This document shows, piece by piece, positions 24,753 through 31,960 of a stretch of 38,856 bases of DNA. A model generated the notes under the pieces. That model ran no database searches. It was not told the DNA's origin and was given only the letters and a program-made list of their open reading frames with translations. How positions within the stretch are numbered: the stretch's first letter is position 1; each line of letters begins with the position of its first letter. Made by a program: the position numbers and the translations under genes. Location of the stretch: the NCBI GenBank assembly GCA_024275145.1, contig JAJRZR010000032.1, forward strand, positions 1 to 38,856, given 5' to 3'. Origin of the DNA: Deltaproteobacteria bacterium (lineage in GTDB: Bacteria > Desulfobacterota > Dissulfuribacteria > Dissulfuribacterales > QOAL01).

Positions 24753-25163
24753 ATGAAAAAACGGGTCATGAGGCGACAGTACGTGATAAACAAAAAACTC
24801 CAGTTGGGTCTTGCCATTAGATTCTTTCTATGTATGTGCCTTGTGGCGTTGGCTACAGGCTGGGCCGTGTATTACGCGGTATGGAAGACCGTATTGGTAG
24901 AGTTCCACGGCGTACATCTATCGAGGCTGTACCTGGCCATATCCCAACGCCTGGTCTTGTATGGCCTGGGTGCAATATTTTCGTTGAGTGTACTTAGTAT
25001 CTTTTTCTCCCATAAGATCGCAGGCCCAATATACAAGATCACCCGTGTACTTGATCAAAGTGCCAGGGAAGGCAAGAGACCGCCTGAAATACGCCTGAGA
25101 CGCGGGGATGCATTCCAGGAATTCGCAGAGACGCTGAATCGCTTCTTCAAGAAGGTGTGTTGA
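24753..25163 (+). CDS. small membrane protein with HAMP-like C-terminus
   Basis: 136 residues with a basic N-terminus (RRQYVINKKLQLGL), two membrane segments (AIRFFLCMCLVALATGWAVY and LVLYGLGAIFSLSVLSIFFS), and a HAMP-like cytoplasmic end containing KIAGPIYKITRVLDQ. No kinase or methyl-accepting domain follows. Stand-alone proteins of this shape occur in deltaproteobacteria; the role is unknown. ATG follows AGGAGCAAGG. It is the last gene before the AT-rich region starts. Confidence 0.7.
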   Translation: MKKRVMRRQYVINKKLQLGLAIRFFLCMCLVALATGWAVYYAVWKTVLVEFHGVHLSRLYLAISQRLVLYGLGAIFSLSVLSIFFSHKIAGPIYKITRVLDQSAREGKRPPEIRLRRGDAFQEFAETLNRFFKKVC

Positions 25164-25243
25164 TATTGCAATATGTCCAACTGCTTTAAAATTAGCTATA
25201 CAAATCTAAATTTATTTTATTTTTAAATTATTAAATATAAAAA

Positions 25244-26917
25244 ATGGACTATAAGCCAATGGCTGTCGCCAAATTAGACACTATATCAACATTATTTTAT
25301 AAAAACAGAATAGATCTACTACTTATACTAATATGCCTTTTTATATCTTCTCAAGTATACGCACAAAATTATTATGTTAGTTCATCAGAAGGAAACGATA
25401 ATAATAAAGGTACTTCAATTAAAGCTCCATGGAAAACTTTAAGTAAAGTTGAAAATTATTCATTTTCTCCTGGTGATAGTATTTACTTAAAGTGCGGAGA
25501 CATATGGAGAGAAGATTTACATTTTCCCTCTTCAGGATCCAAAGATGCAAATATCATAATATCTTCTTATGGTACTGGAAAGCAACCTATCATATCAGGC
25601 GCTATGATATTAAAAAATTGGATTCCCTCATTATATGGTTTTTACAAATCACCATATTCTGGAACTTGTTATAGCCTACTTGAAGACTCAAAACATTTGA
25701 AAAAGGCAAATGACTTAACAGATCTAAAACCTGGATTCTGGTATCAGGATAATAAATTCTTATATTATTATCCGACACATGGAAATCCTAGTGAACATTT
25801 AATAGAGCGTTGCTCGAAAGGTGCATGTATTTTTATTACAAATAAACATAACTTGATTATCCAAAAATTATATTTATATGGAGCAAATGCAGATGGTATC
25901 TTAATAAGAGATAGCAATCATATAAAAATTCTAAATTGCACAATTACTCTAAATGGGATACAAGGTATAGAATTAAGTAGAGAAAAAAGGCAGGCAGACT
26001 GTAGCAATATATATATAAAAAATTGTACCATAACACGAAATGGAAATGGAATTTATATAAAGGCACCAGCAGGAGGATATCAAGGATCAGGATATAATTC
26101 ATGCGAAATAATAAACAATGAAATTGCTTACAATGATTTTGGAGAGAAACTAAGTCATCTGACCAAAGATGGACATGCCATCGGGATACAAAATAGTAAT
26201 TATATTACGATATCGGGAAACAAAATCCATCATAACTATTCAGGAATAGCTTTATGGACAGCCCCAAAATATTATAGTAATAATAATAAAATAATTCAAA
26301 ATTTTATTTATAAAAATCAATTCTTTGGAATATCACAAGGAGGCGAGGGATCCAATAATTCTTATAACAATATTTGGGGTTGGAATATTATTGTAGAAAA
26401 TGGCATGCTGCCTGACAAAATGAGTGGGGGAATGCGTATCAATAGAAACAATTATAACTTATTTATATACAACACATTGTACAAAAATGATGTAAATATT
26501 TTTTTATATTCACTTACCAATCAACAAGTTATTCAATATAATATTTCTGTAGACCCAATTAAATATCATATCATTATAGAACCTTCAGCAGGGGAAAAAA
26601 ACTTAATAGATAAAAATATATATTATTCTGAAAAAATAGCAAAATTCTATTATAAAAATAAAGTGGCTAGAAATATAAATTCTTGGCAAAAAATTTCACA
26701 TTATGATTTAAATTCATCTTATGGTGATCCAAAATTTGAAAAAAAATCAAGCCCTGACAATCCAATCTACTATAAATTGAAATCTAATAGCCCATATATT
26801 AATATTAATAATAGCTATAGTCAATATGATTTATCTGGAAATAATATCGATATTAAGGACATAAAATTTAAAAAGAATATTATATTATCTCCGAGTAATC
26901 TTCATCTCTTACAATAA
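25244..26917 (+). CDS. secreted right-handed beta-helix protein, AT-rich
   Basis: 557 residues. A hydrophobic signal segment at about residues 20-41 (IDLLLILICLFISSQVYAQ) precedes NYYVSSSEGND, typical of exported beta-helix/pectate-lyase-like proteins. Many short Asn-rich turns follow (NSNYITISGNKIHHNYSGIAL, then NNKIIQNFIY), the signature of parallel beta-helix coils. Related proteins in EPS loci are polysaccharide lyases or epimerases, or bind glycans; no catalytic residues could be assigned. The start could be ATG 25244 or ATG 25259; neither has a good ribosome site. Base and codon use is much more AT-rich than the genes to the left, consistent with transfer. Confidence 0.75.
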   Translation: MDYKPMAVAKLDTISTLFYKNRIDLLLILICLFISSQVYAQNYYVSSSEGNDNNKGTSIKAPWKTLSKVENYSFSPGDSIYLKCGDIWREDLHFPSSGSKDANIIISSYGTGKQPIISGAMILKNWIPSLYGFYKSPYSGTCYSLLEDSKHLKKANDLTDLKPGFWYQDNKFLYYYPTHGNPSEHLIERCSKGACIFITNKHNLIIQKLYLYGANADGILIRDSNHIKILNCTITLNGIQGIELSREKRQADCSNIYIKNCTITRNGNGIYIKAPAGGYQGSGYNSCEIINNEIAYNDFGEKLSHLTKDGHAIGIQNSNYITISGNKIHHNYSGIALWTAPKYYSNNNKIIQNFIYKNQFFGISQGGEGSNNSYNNIWGWNIIVENGMLPDKMSGGMRINRNNYNLFIYNTLYKNDVNIFLYSLTNQQVIQYNISVDPIKYHIIIEPSAGEKNLIDKNIYYSEKIAKFYYKNKVARNINSWQKISHYDLNSSYGDPKFEKKSSPDNPIYYKLKSNSPYININNSYSQYDLSGNNIDIKDIKFKKNIILSPSNLHLLQ

Positions 26918-27000
26918 TTGGAAATAAAACCTGCCCGATGATATCCAACTTTCTATCTGTACGCTCCAACGGAAAGCGGCCACTGCTAATGCACCTCATA

Positions 27001-27293
27001 GGGGAGCATTTCCCTCGTTTGTCCCAAGTTTCTCAAATGCCGAACAAAAATATTGTTCCTTAAATTTCAAGATATTATAAGCAAGAAACCGTTTTCGTTT
27101 TTTCACCTAAAAGGTGCAAGCAAAATGCAATGAAGTTGTTCGACATTTGAAGCCGCAAGGGGCTCGAAATTTTACCGAATCTGCAGGGGCTTGAAATACT
27201 TAAGTATGTCTGCGCCCCTGATGTCTTGCATCTCCGGCAAACTTTAGAGCTGCATAATCTGGGCTAAAATGGGACAAACCGGGAATGCTTCCC
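27001..27293. repeat. inverted repeat flanking R1 copy D
   Basis: GGGGAGCATTTCCC plus TCGTTTGTCCCA (27001-27026) is nearly the reverse complement of TGGGACAAACCGGGAATGCTTCCC (27270-27293). Each arm itself has a short CGGGAA/TTCCCG-type hairpin. The pair encloses R1 copy D almost exactly. Confidence 0.7.
27032..27263 (-). repeat. R1 repeat, copy D (type 2, inverted)
   Basis: Read on the minus strand: terminus CCCAGATTATGCA, arm 1 starting AGCTCTAAAGTTTGCCGGAG with apical ATAC-TTAA-GTAT, then a short deletion in the 3' strand of arm 1, linker CCCCTTGCGG and arm 2 with CTTCAAATGTCGAACAA and TTGTTCGGCATTTGAG. The outer right terminus has decayed. This is the only copy in the reverse orientation. 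Confidence 0.85.
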
Positions 27294-27472
27294 GGAACAA
27301 CCAACAAGATACGCCATTTCTATTCCTTGCCCATACATCAGATTTGATCATAACTCCTTTTTCCTCCATAAGTTCCTCCTTAGTTTACGAGCATGGCCAT
27401 TTTGTGCTATATTTCCGTCACCTTATTTTCAAGCAATTGCCGTGTTGAATATCCATAACAGGCAGTTAAACA

Positions 27473-27489
27473 GCATAATTTAGGATAAA
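27473..27489 (+). repeat. orphan right end of an R1 repeat
   Basis: GCATAATTTAGGATAAA equals the R1 right terminus and directly precedes the left terminus of copy E, as though two copies once lay in tandem. Confidence 0.5.
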
Positions 27490-27748
27490 CCCGGATTATG
27501 CAGCTCGCAAGTTTGTTGAAGATGCAAAGCGGAGGACACGCTGACGTACTTGTGTACTTCAAGTGCCCGACAACGCACTAAATTCGGCAAAATTACGAGC
27601 CCCTTGCTTCTTCAAATGCTGGATGATTTCGTTGAGAAATTGATGCACCTTTTGGGTGAACCGAAGAGGATGCTGATTTGCTATAACATCTTGTGATTTT
27701 AACACAATTCTATTTATTCAGCATTTGAAGTGCATAATCCGGGATAAA
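27490..27748 (+). repeat. R1 repeat, copy E (type 1)
   Basis: This copy has perfect 13-bp termini, CCCGGATTATGCA (27490-27502) and TGCATAATCCGGG (27731-27743). Arm 1 spans 27503-27600 with apical GTAC-TTGT-GTAC and a base stem with a few mismatches. The linker is CCCTTGCTT (27601-27609). Arm 2 spans 27610-27730 with the perfect 12-bp stem CTTCAAATGCTG / CAGCATTTGAAG. Termini and arms join without spacer on two sides. Both flanks read ATAAA. Confidence 0.9.
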
Positions 27749-27791
27749 AAATCACCTTCAAGGTGGCATCACTTACAAATGCGGGGAAACT

Positions 27792-29096
27792 TTGCTTAAG
27801 CTAATTAGTCTTCTTTTTACATTTATTTGTACATTATTTTTATGCATGATGCCTGGTCCCAAAAGCTGGCTTCATTCTATAAAAGATAAACCAATCATTA
27901 CCCTATTTATTTTTTGCCTTATACTATCTATATTCCTTGGATCTCCAAGAGGTTTAATAGACATTTCTAAGAATCCTGTCGATTCTATTAGATTAACTAG
28001 AATCATTCTTCTACTAGTTACAACTTTTGCCTCTTATTTATATATCTTCTTTGGAGCTATCCATCATTCAAATGGCTATGCCATAAAATCGTTTCTACTT
28101 TATTCATTTCTTGCTATGTTTTCATCTGCCTATTCTGCCTATCCACTTTTTACCCTCTGGAAAGGATTTGAAGTGTTTGCATTCGCCTCTTTCGGTTTGA
28201 TGTTAGGTCGTTATTTGAAATCTTTGGAAGATTTACAAGACTTAATAAATATTATATCTTTTTTTCTTTTATTTTTGATAATTTCTGCACTACTTAATGG
28301 CATTATTATGCCAAATGAAGCTTTTGTTAAACTAAAAGCTTCCAACAGTTTTTCTTTTATTCTTCACGGTTCGTTTCCTTTATTAAATGCTAATACATTA
28401 ACTCAACTTTCTGGAATTGTCGCACTTATTTCTCTAAATAATTTCTTAAATCACTATAAAATCATTGATAAATTATCCTTTTTTTTTATATATTTTCTTG
28501 CCACAATTATCTTATTATTATCTCATAGCAGAACTTCTCTTTTAGCTTATTTTATTACATTTATGTTAATAATATTAATTTATAACAAAAAGAAACTCTT
28601 TATTTTTTTGACATGGATTACATCTATTGCTATTATTTCAGGCTTAATCAGTAAAATAGTTCTACCATACATCTATAGAGGCCAAAGCCAAACTCTCTTT
28701 TTAAGTTTATCCGGAAGAACTGAATTCTGGCCCTTGGTTTGGAATAAATTTTTGCAATCACCACTATTCGGTTACGGTTTTTACACAGCTCAACGTTTTA
28801 CATGGGGTGTTGGGAGTGTCGATAATACCTACTTAGAAGTCCTTATTGGACTCGGCTTGATTGGCTTTATAGTTTTTATAGTTCCTCTCGTTAATATATC
28901 AATTTTATTATTAAAAACTTATTTTAATTTAAATAATAATAAATTTTTGTGGACTAATTTTGCTATATTATTTATCTTTTTGTTTATACGTAGTCTTACT
29001 GGTCCCTCCTTTCAAGTACTTCATATTGATATGTTATGTTATGTAATTTTGATGGTTACATTATATAGTTATTCAAAGGCCATGCTAAAAGTTTAG
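27792..29096 (+). CDS. wzy: O-antigen/EPS polymerase, Wzy-like
   Basis: 434 residues, a very hydrophobic inner-membrane protein with roughly ten or more membrane segments and a large periplasmic loop. The RGQSQTLFLSLSGRTEFWP region followed by SPLFGYGF and VDNTYLEVLIGLGLIG is the typical Wzy/WaaL pattern (SGRxxxW, then GxGxG/HNxxL-like). It joins repeat units on the lipid carrier in the periplasm. The start is TTG 27792 with GGGGA just upstream, less than 50 bases after R1 copy E. The gene is markedly AT-rich, as usual for wzy, and differs from the flanking EPS assembly genes. Confidence 0.88.
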   Translation: MLKLISLLFTFICTLFLCMMPGPKSWLHSIKDKPIITLFIFCLILSIFLGSPRGLIDISKNPVDSIRLTRIILLLVTTFASYLYIFFGAIHHSNGYAIKSFLLYSFLAMFSSAYSAYPLFTLWKGFEVFAFASFGLMLGRYLKSLEDLQDLINIISFFLLFLIISALLNGIIMPNEAFVKLKASNSFSFILHGSFPLLNANTLTQLSGIVALISLNNFLNHYKIIDKLSFFFIYFLATIILLLSHSRTSLLAYFITFMLIILIYNKKKLFIFLTWITSIAIISGLISKIVLPYIYRGQSQTLFLSLSGRTEFWPLVWNKFLQSPLFGYGFYTAQRFTWGVGSVDNTYLEVLIGLGLIGFIVFIVPLVNISILLLKTYFNLNNNKFLWTNFAILFIFLFIRSLTGPSFQVLHIDMLCYVILMVTLYSYSKAMLKV

Positions 29097-29157
29097 TCTT
29101 TAAATCTAGATAAAAACTGACTAAGATGATTAACTGGTACAAATACCTAGATCAGAT

Positions 29158-30474
29158 ATGCGAAGATCAGCAATAATAAAAGGATCAATTTTTTCCATAA
29201 TTGATCAAGGTATTATTTCATTTTCTAATTTTGTTTCAGGAATAATTATAGCCAGGGCCTTGGCTCCTAGTGGTTATGGAATTTACTCCCTCTTCTTTGG
29301 GGCGTTAATGCTATTAGCAGGAATCCAAAATGCATTAATGACTGGTCCGGTTAGAGTCTTGGGCGTTAAAACAAATGAAGAAGAAACCCTATACTATTTT
29401 AACACACAATTAATTCTTCAGTACATTCTAGGAACTCTAATCAGTATTTCCGCAATCTTCATCTTGTATGTATTCCTTCATGTTGAATGGAAGCTAATAG
29501 TTAATTTTTCAATCTGCCTTTTTTCCTGGCAATTGATGGAACTTACAAGGGTAATTTACCTTACTCGCCTTACCCTAAAAAAATTATTTCTCGTCGACCT
29601 AATCACACAAATTCTAAGAATTTCGGCTCTTTATTATCTAGCCAGCTCAACTCTGCTTGATCCAGCAAATGCCTTAGCTGCAATCAGCGCGAGTTCATTG
29701 CTAGGAGTTCTTATATTTTTTTTAACTGAACCTGGCATCGGCCTTAGAAATAACAATCCAATATTGGAAACCATGCATTCAAATTGGGAATTTGGACGCT
29801 GGTTATTATTGGAGACTATTGTTTACAGTGCTTCAACACAGGCTTATCTGTACTTTACTGCTTTGTGGATAGATACTAAATCCGTTGGTGCGCTAAGCGC
29901 AGTCCAAAATATCTTGAATGTTTTCAATATATTCTTGATTGGATTAATGGGCTTTGCCGTGCCAGTGGCCAGGAAAAAACTATTGGCTTTTGGCTACAGG
30001 ATATGGAAGAGATGGCTTTTACAAGTCGGATTCACCCTCTTCCTTTTAGCTGCAATGATAGGTCTATTCATGTCAATTTTTGCAAGACCCATTCTCGCTC
30101 TTGTCTATTCCTCGACATTTACAACCTACTCTTATCTCATGCCAATTTTTGCGGTTATATTATGTTTCAAGGCATTAAATTCCATATTTTCAGCATGTTT
30201 TAGAACTGCTCTCTTTCCCCAGGTCGGATTTTCAGCAAAATTGGTATCTGCGATATTGACAGTGGTTATCGCTTACCCGCTTCTCAAAACCTATAGATTA
30301 ACCGGTGCAGCGATGGGCCTGCTATTCACCCAGGTGTTTTGGACCGCAGTATATCTAATATATTTAAAGAGAGGCATCCTGGACAAAGAGGCTGTCCTAG
30401 AACGCATAAACCCAGATTATGGAGCTCGAAAGTTTGCCGGAGATGCAAGACATCAGGGGCGCAGACATACTTAG
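29158..30474 (+). CDS. wzx: Wzx-like lipid-linked oligosaccharide flippase
   Basis: 438 residues with about twelve membrane segments, MATE/MOP superfamily polysaccharide flippase. The N-terminus IKGSIFSIIDQGIISFSNFV and GIIIARALAPSGYGIYSLFF is characteristic. It moves undecaprenyl-linked repeat units across the inner membrane for the Wzy next door. The native part ends near ILDKEAVLERI; the last 22 residues (starting NPDYGARKFAGDARHQGRRH) and the stop are read from arm 1 of R1 copy F. Composition is AT-rich but less so than wzy. Confidence 0.88.
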   Translation: MRRSAIIKGSIFSIIDQGIISFSNFVSGIIIARALAPSGYGIYSLFFGALMLLAGIQNALMTGPVRVLGVKTNEEETLYYFNTQLILQYILGTLISISAIFILYVFLHVEWKLIVNFSICLFSWQLMELTRVIYLTRLTLKKLFLVDLITQILRISALYYLASSTLLDPANALAAISASSLLGVLIFFLTEPGIGLRNNNPILETMHSNWEFGRWLLLETIVYSASTQAYLYFTALWIDTKSVGALSAVQNILNVFNIFLIGLMGFAVPVARKKLLAFGYRIWKRWLLQVGFTLFLLAAMIGLFMSIFARPILALVYSSTFTTYSYLMPIFAVILCFKALNSIFSACFRTALFPQVGFSAKLVSAILTVVIAYPLLKTYRLTGAAMGLLFTQVFWTAVYLIYLKRGILDKEAVLERINPDYGARKFAGDARHQGRRHT

Positions 30475-30670
30475 GTATTTCAAGTCTCTGATAACGCAGC
30501 AGATTCGGTAAAATTTCGAGCCCTTTGCGGCTTCAAATGCCGAACAACTTCATTGCATTTTGCTTGCATCTTTTAGGTGAAAAAACGAAAACGGTTTCTT
30601 GCTTATAACATCTTGAAATTTAAGGAACAATATTTTTGTTCGACATTTGAAGTGCATAATTTGGGATAAA
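30411..30670 (+). repeat. R1 repeat, copy F (type 2)
   Basis: Left terminus CCCAGATTATGGA at 30411; arm 1 with GCTCGAAAGTTTGCCG, inner ATCAGGG / TCTGAT and apical ATAC-TTAG-GTAT; arm 2 with CTTCAAATGCCGAACAA / TTGTTCGACATTTGAAG; right end TGCATAATTTGGGATAAA. It differs from copy C, 18 kb away, at only a handful of positions. Both flanks read ATAAA. Its left part is translated as the wzx C-terminus. Confidence 0.9.
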
Positions 30671-30696
30671 GGCTGTTTGAAGGGGGAGAAAACAAA

Positions 30697-31875
30697 TTGG
30701 AAAAAGATAGCCTCAAAATAAGGACCCTGATATTTCACCCAGCACTAGCACCATACCGGATTGATCTATTCAATGCCCTCTCAGAATATTTGGATCTGAA
30801 GGTAGTTTTTTTCAGAAAGAATCTAGAAAGTCAAAAGTTCAACCAGGATATATTGGAATCAAAGCTAAAATGCGATCATGACTTTTTGTTGTCCGGCCTT
30901 GACTGGAAGGGCAGAAGTGTCCGCTGGGGCATTTCAAGAACGATTTCAAGCTACAGGCCTGATGTGGTCGTTAGTACGGAATTCTCTGCTGTCAGCTTGT
31001 GGATATGCTACCTAAGAAAATGGCTAAAAGCGCACACCTGGGGAATCGCAATATGGACAGGCGATAATATTCATATGTGTAACCATCTTAGTTTTCATAG
31101 AAAGACTGCTCGCCGCCAGGTGCTTAAGAATACAAACAGTTTAATAGTAAATTCTGAATCTATAAAGGACTGGTACAGTCAAAACAATTACATTGAGAAA
31201 ACACGCATATTCATCACCCCTACTATACAAAAAGAAGACTCCTTTCGTAAAGATCTCAAGGCCGCCGCTCCACTGGTACCTAGAGACATGAACAAGTTTT
31301 CCCTGAGGGGGAAAAGGGTTATATTGTTTGTGGGAAGGTTGGTAAAAATAAAAGGTATCGATGCCCTTATAAGGGCCGCAGCACTCATGGGGCAAGGCTA
31401 TCCCGAGACGGTAATCATGATAATCGGCGATGGACCTGAAAAAGATAATTTGTTGAAACTTGCCTCCCAACTTGGGATAAAAGATAAAATTATTTTTACT
31501 GGACGTCTTGAAGGGAAAAAGCTGTATGCCAAGTATCTCATTGGAGATCTATTTGTATTACCGAGCAAACAAGAATTATTCGGTGCTGTCGTAAACGAGG
31601 CACTGCTAGCCGGATTGCCGGTGGTGTGTTCCTCGCTTGCAGGGGCGGCAGACCTAATTCGAGAAGGGGTTAATGGCTTCATATTTGATCCCTATGATAT
31701 TAACCAGCTTGCCAATCTAATAGTAAAATCCCTCAAAACATGGCCACCATCTAACAAAGAAAAAAGAATCAGGCCTAGCATAATGCCTATCAGCTTTCAC
31801 AAGGGTGTAAAAGGCTTTGTAGATGCAATAAAATATACCTATAACCTCAAAAAAATATGCACCTCAAGCGTTTAA
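30697..31875 (+). CDS. GT4-type glycosyltransferase
   Basis: 392 residues, GT-B fold. The N-terminal domain starts IRTLIFHPALAPYRIDLFNAL. The C-terminal nucleotide-sugar domain has ILFVGRLVKIKGIDALIRA, IIGDGPEKDNL, IIFTGRLEG and the E-x7-E motif in LFGAVVNEALLAGLPVV. It adds a sugar to the lipid-linked EPS repeat unit at the inner face of the membrane; the sugar cannot be predicted. The start is TTG 30697 with AGGGGGAG eight bases upstream. It lies just right of R1 copy F, outside the most AT-rich part. Confidence 0.9.
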   Translation: MEKDSLKIRTLIFHPALAPYRIDLFNALSEYLDLKVVFFRKNLESQKFNQDILESKLKCDHDFLLSGLDWKGRSVRWGISRTISSYRPDVVVSTEFSAVSLWICYLRKWLKAHTWGIAIWTGDNIHMCNHLSFHRKTARRQVLKNTNSLIVNSESIKDWYSQNNYIEKTRIFITPTIQKEDSFRKDLKAAAPLVPRDMNKFSLRGKRVILFVGRLVKIKGIDALIRAAALMGQGYPETVIMIIGDGPEKDNLLKLASQLGIKDKIIFTGRLEGKKLYAKYLIGDLFVLPSKQELFGAVVNEALLAGLPVVCSSLAGAADLIREGVNGFIFDPYDINQLANLIVKSLKTWPPSNKEKRIRPSIMPISFHKGVKGFVDAIKYTYNLKKICTSSV

Positions 31876-31960
31876 AATATCTGTATATAATTAGCATTCT
31901 TAGCAAATCTACAGTCTGCACGAATACAGCTATAAATACTGTATCTATGAGTTTAACTAT

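Larger units (their letters stand above)
26918..27791. other. repeat-filled gap inside the AT-rich island
   Basis: The 870 bases contain no supported gene. They hold R1 copy D (minus orientation) flanked by a 24-26-bp inverted repeat, an orphan R1 right end at 27473, and R1 copy E. The section from about 27300 to 27470 shows nothing recognisable. Confidence 0.6.

Noticed and set aside
7383-30670. R1 copies as a CRISPR array or tandem repeat
   Set aside because: The copies are about 255 bases, dispersed over 23 kb, and in both orientations; there are no regular spacers.
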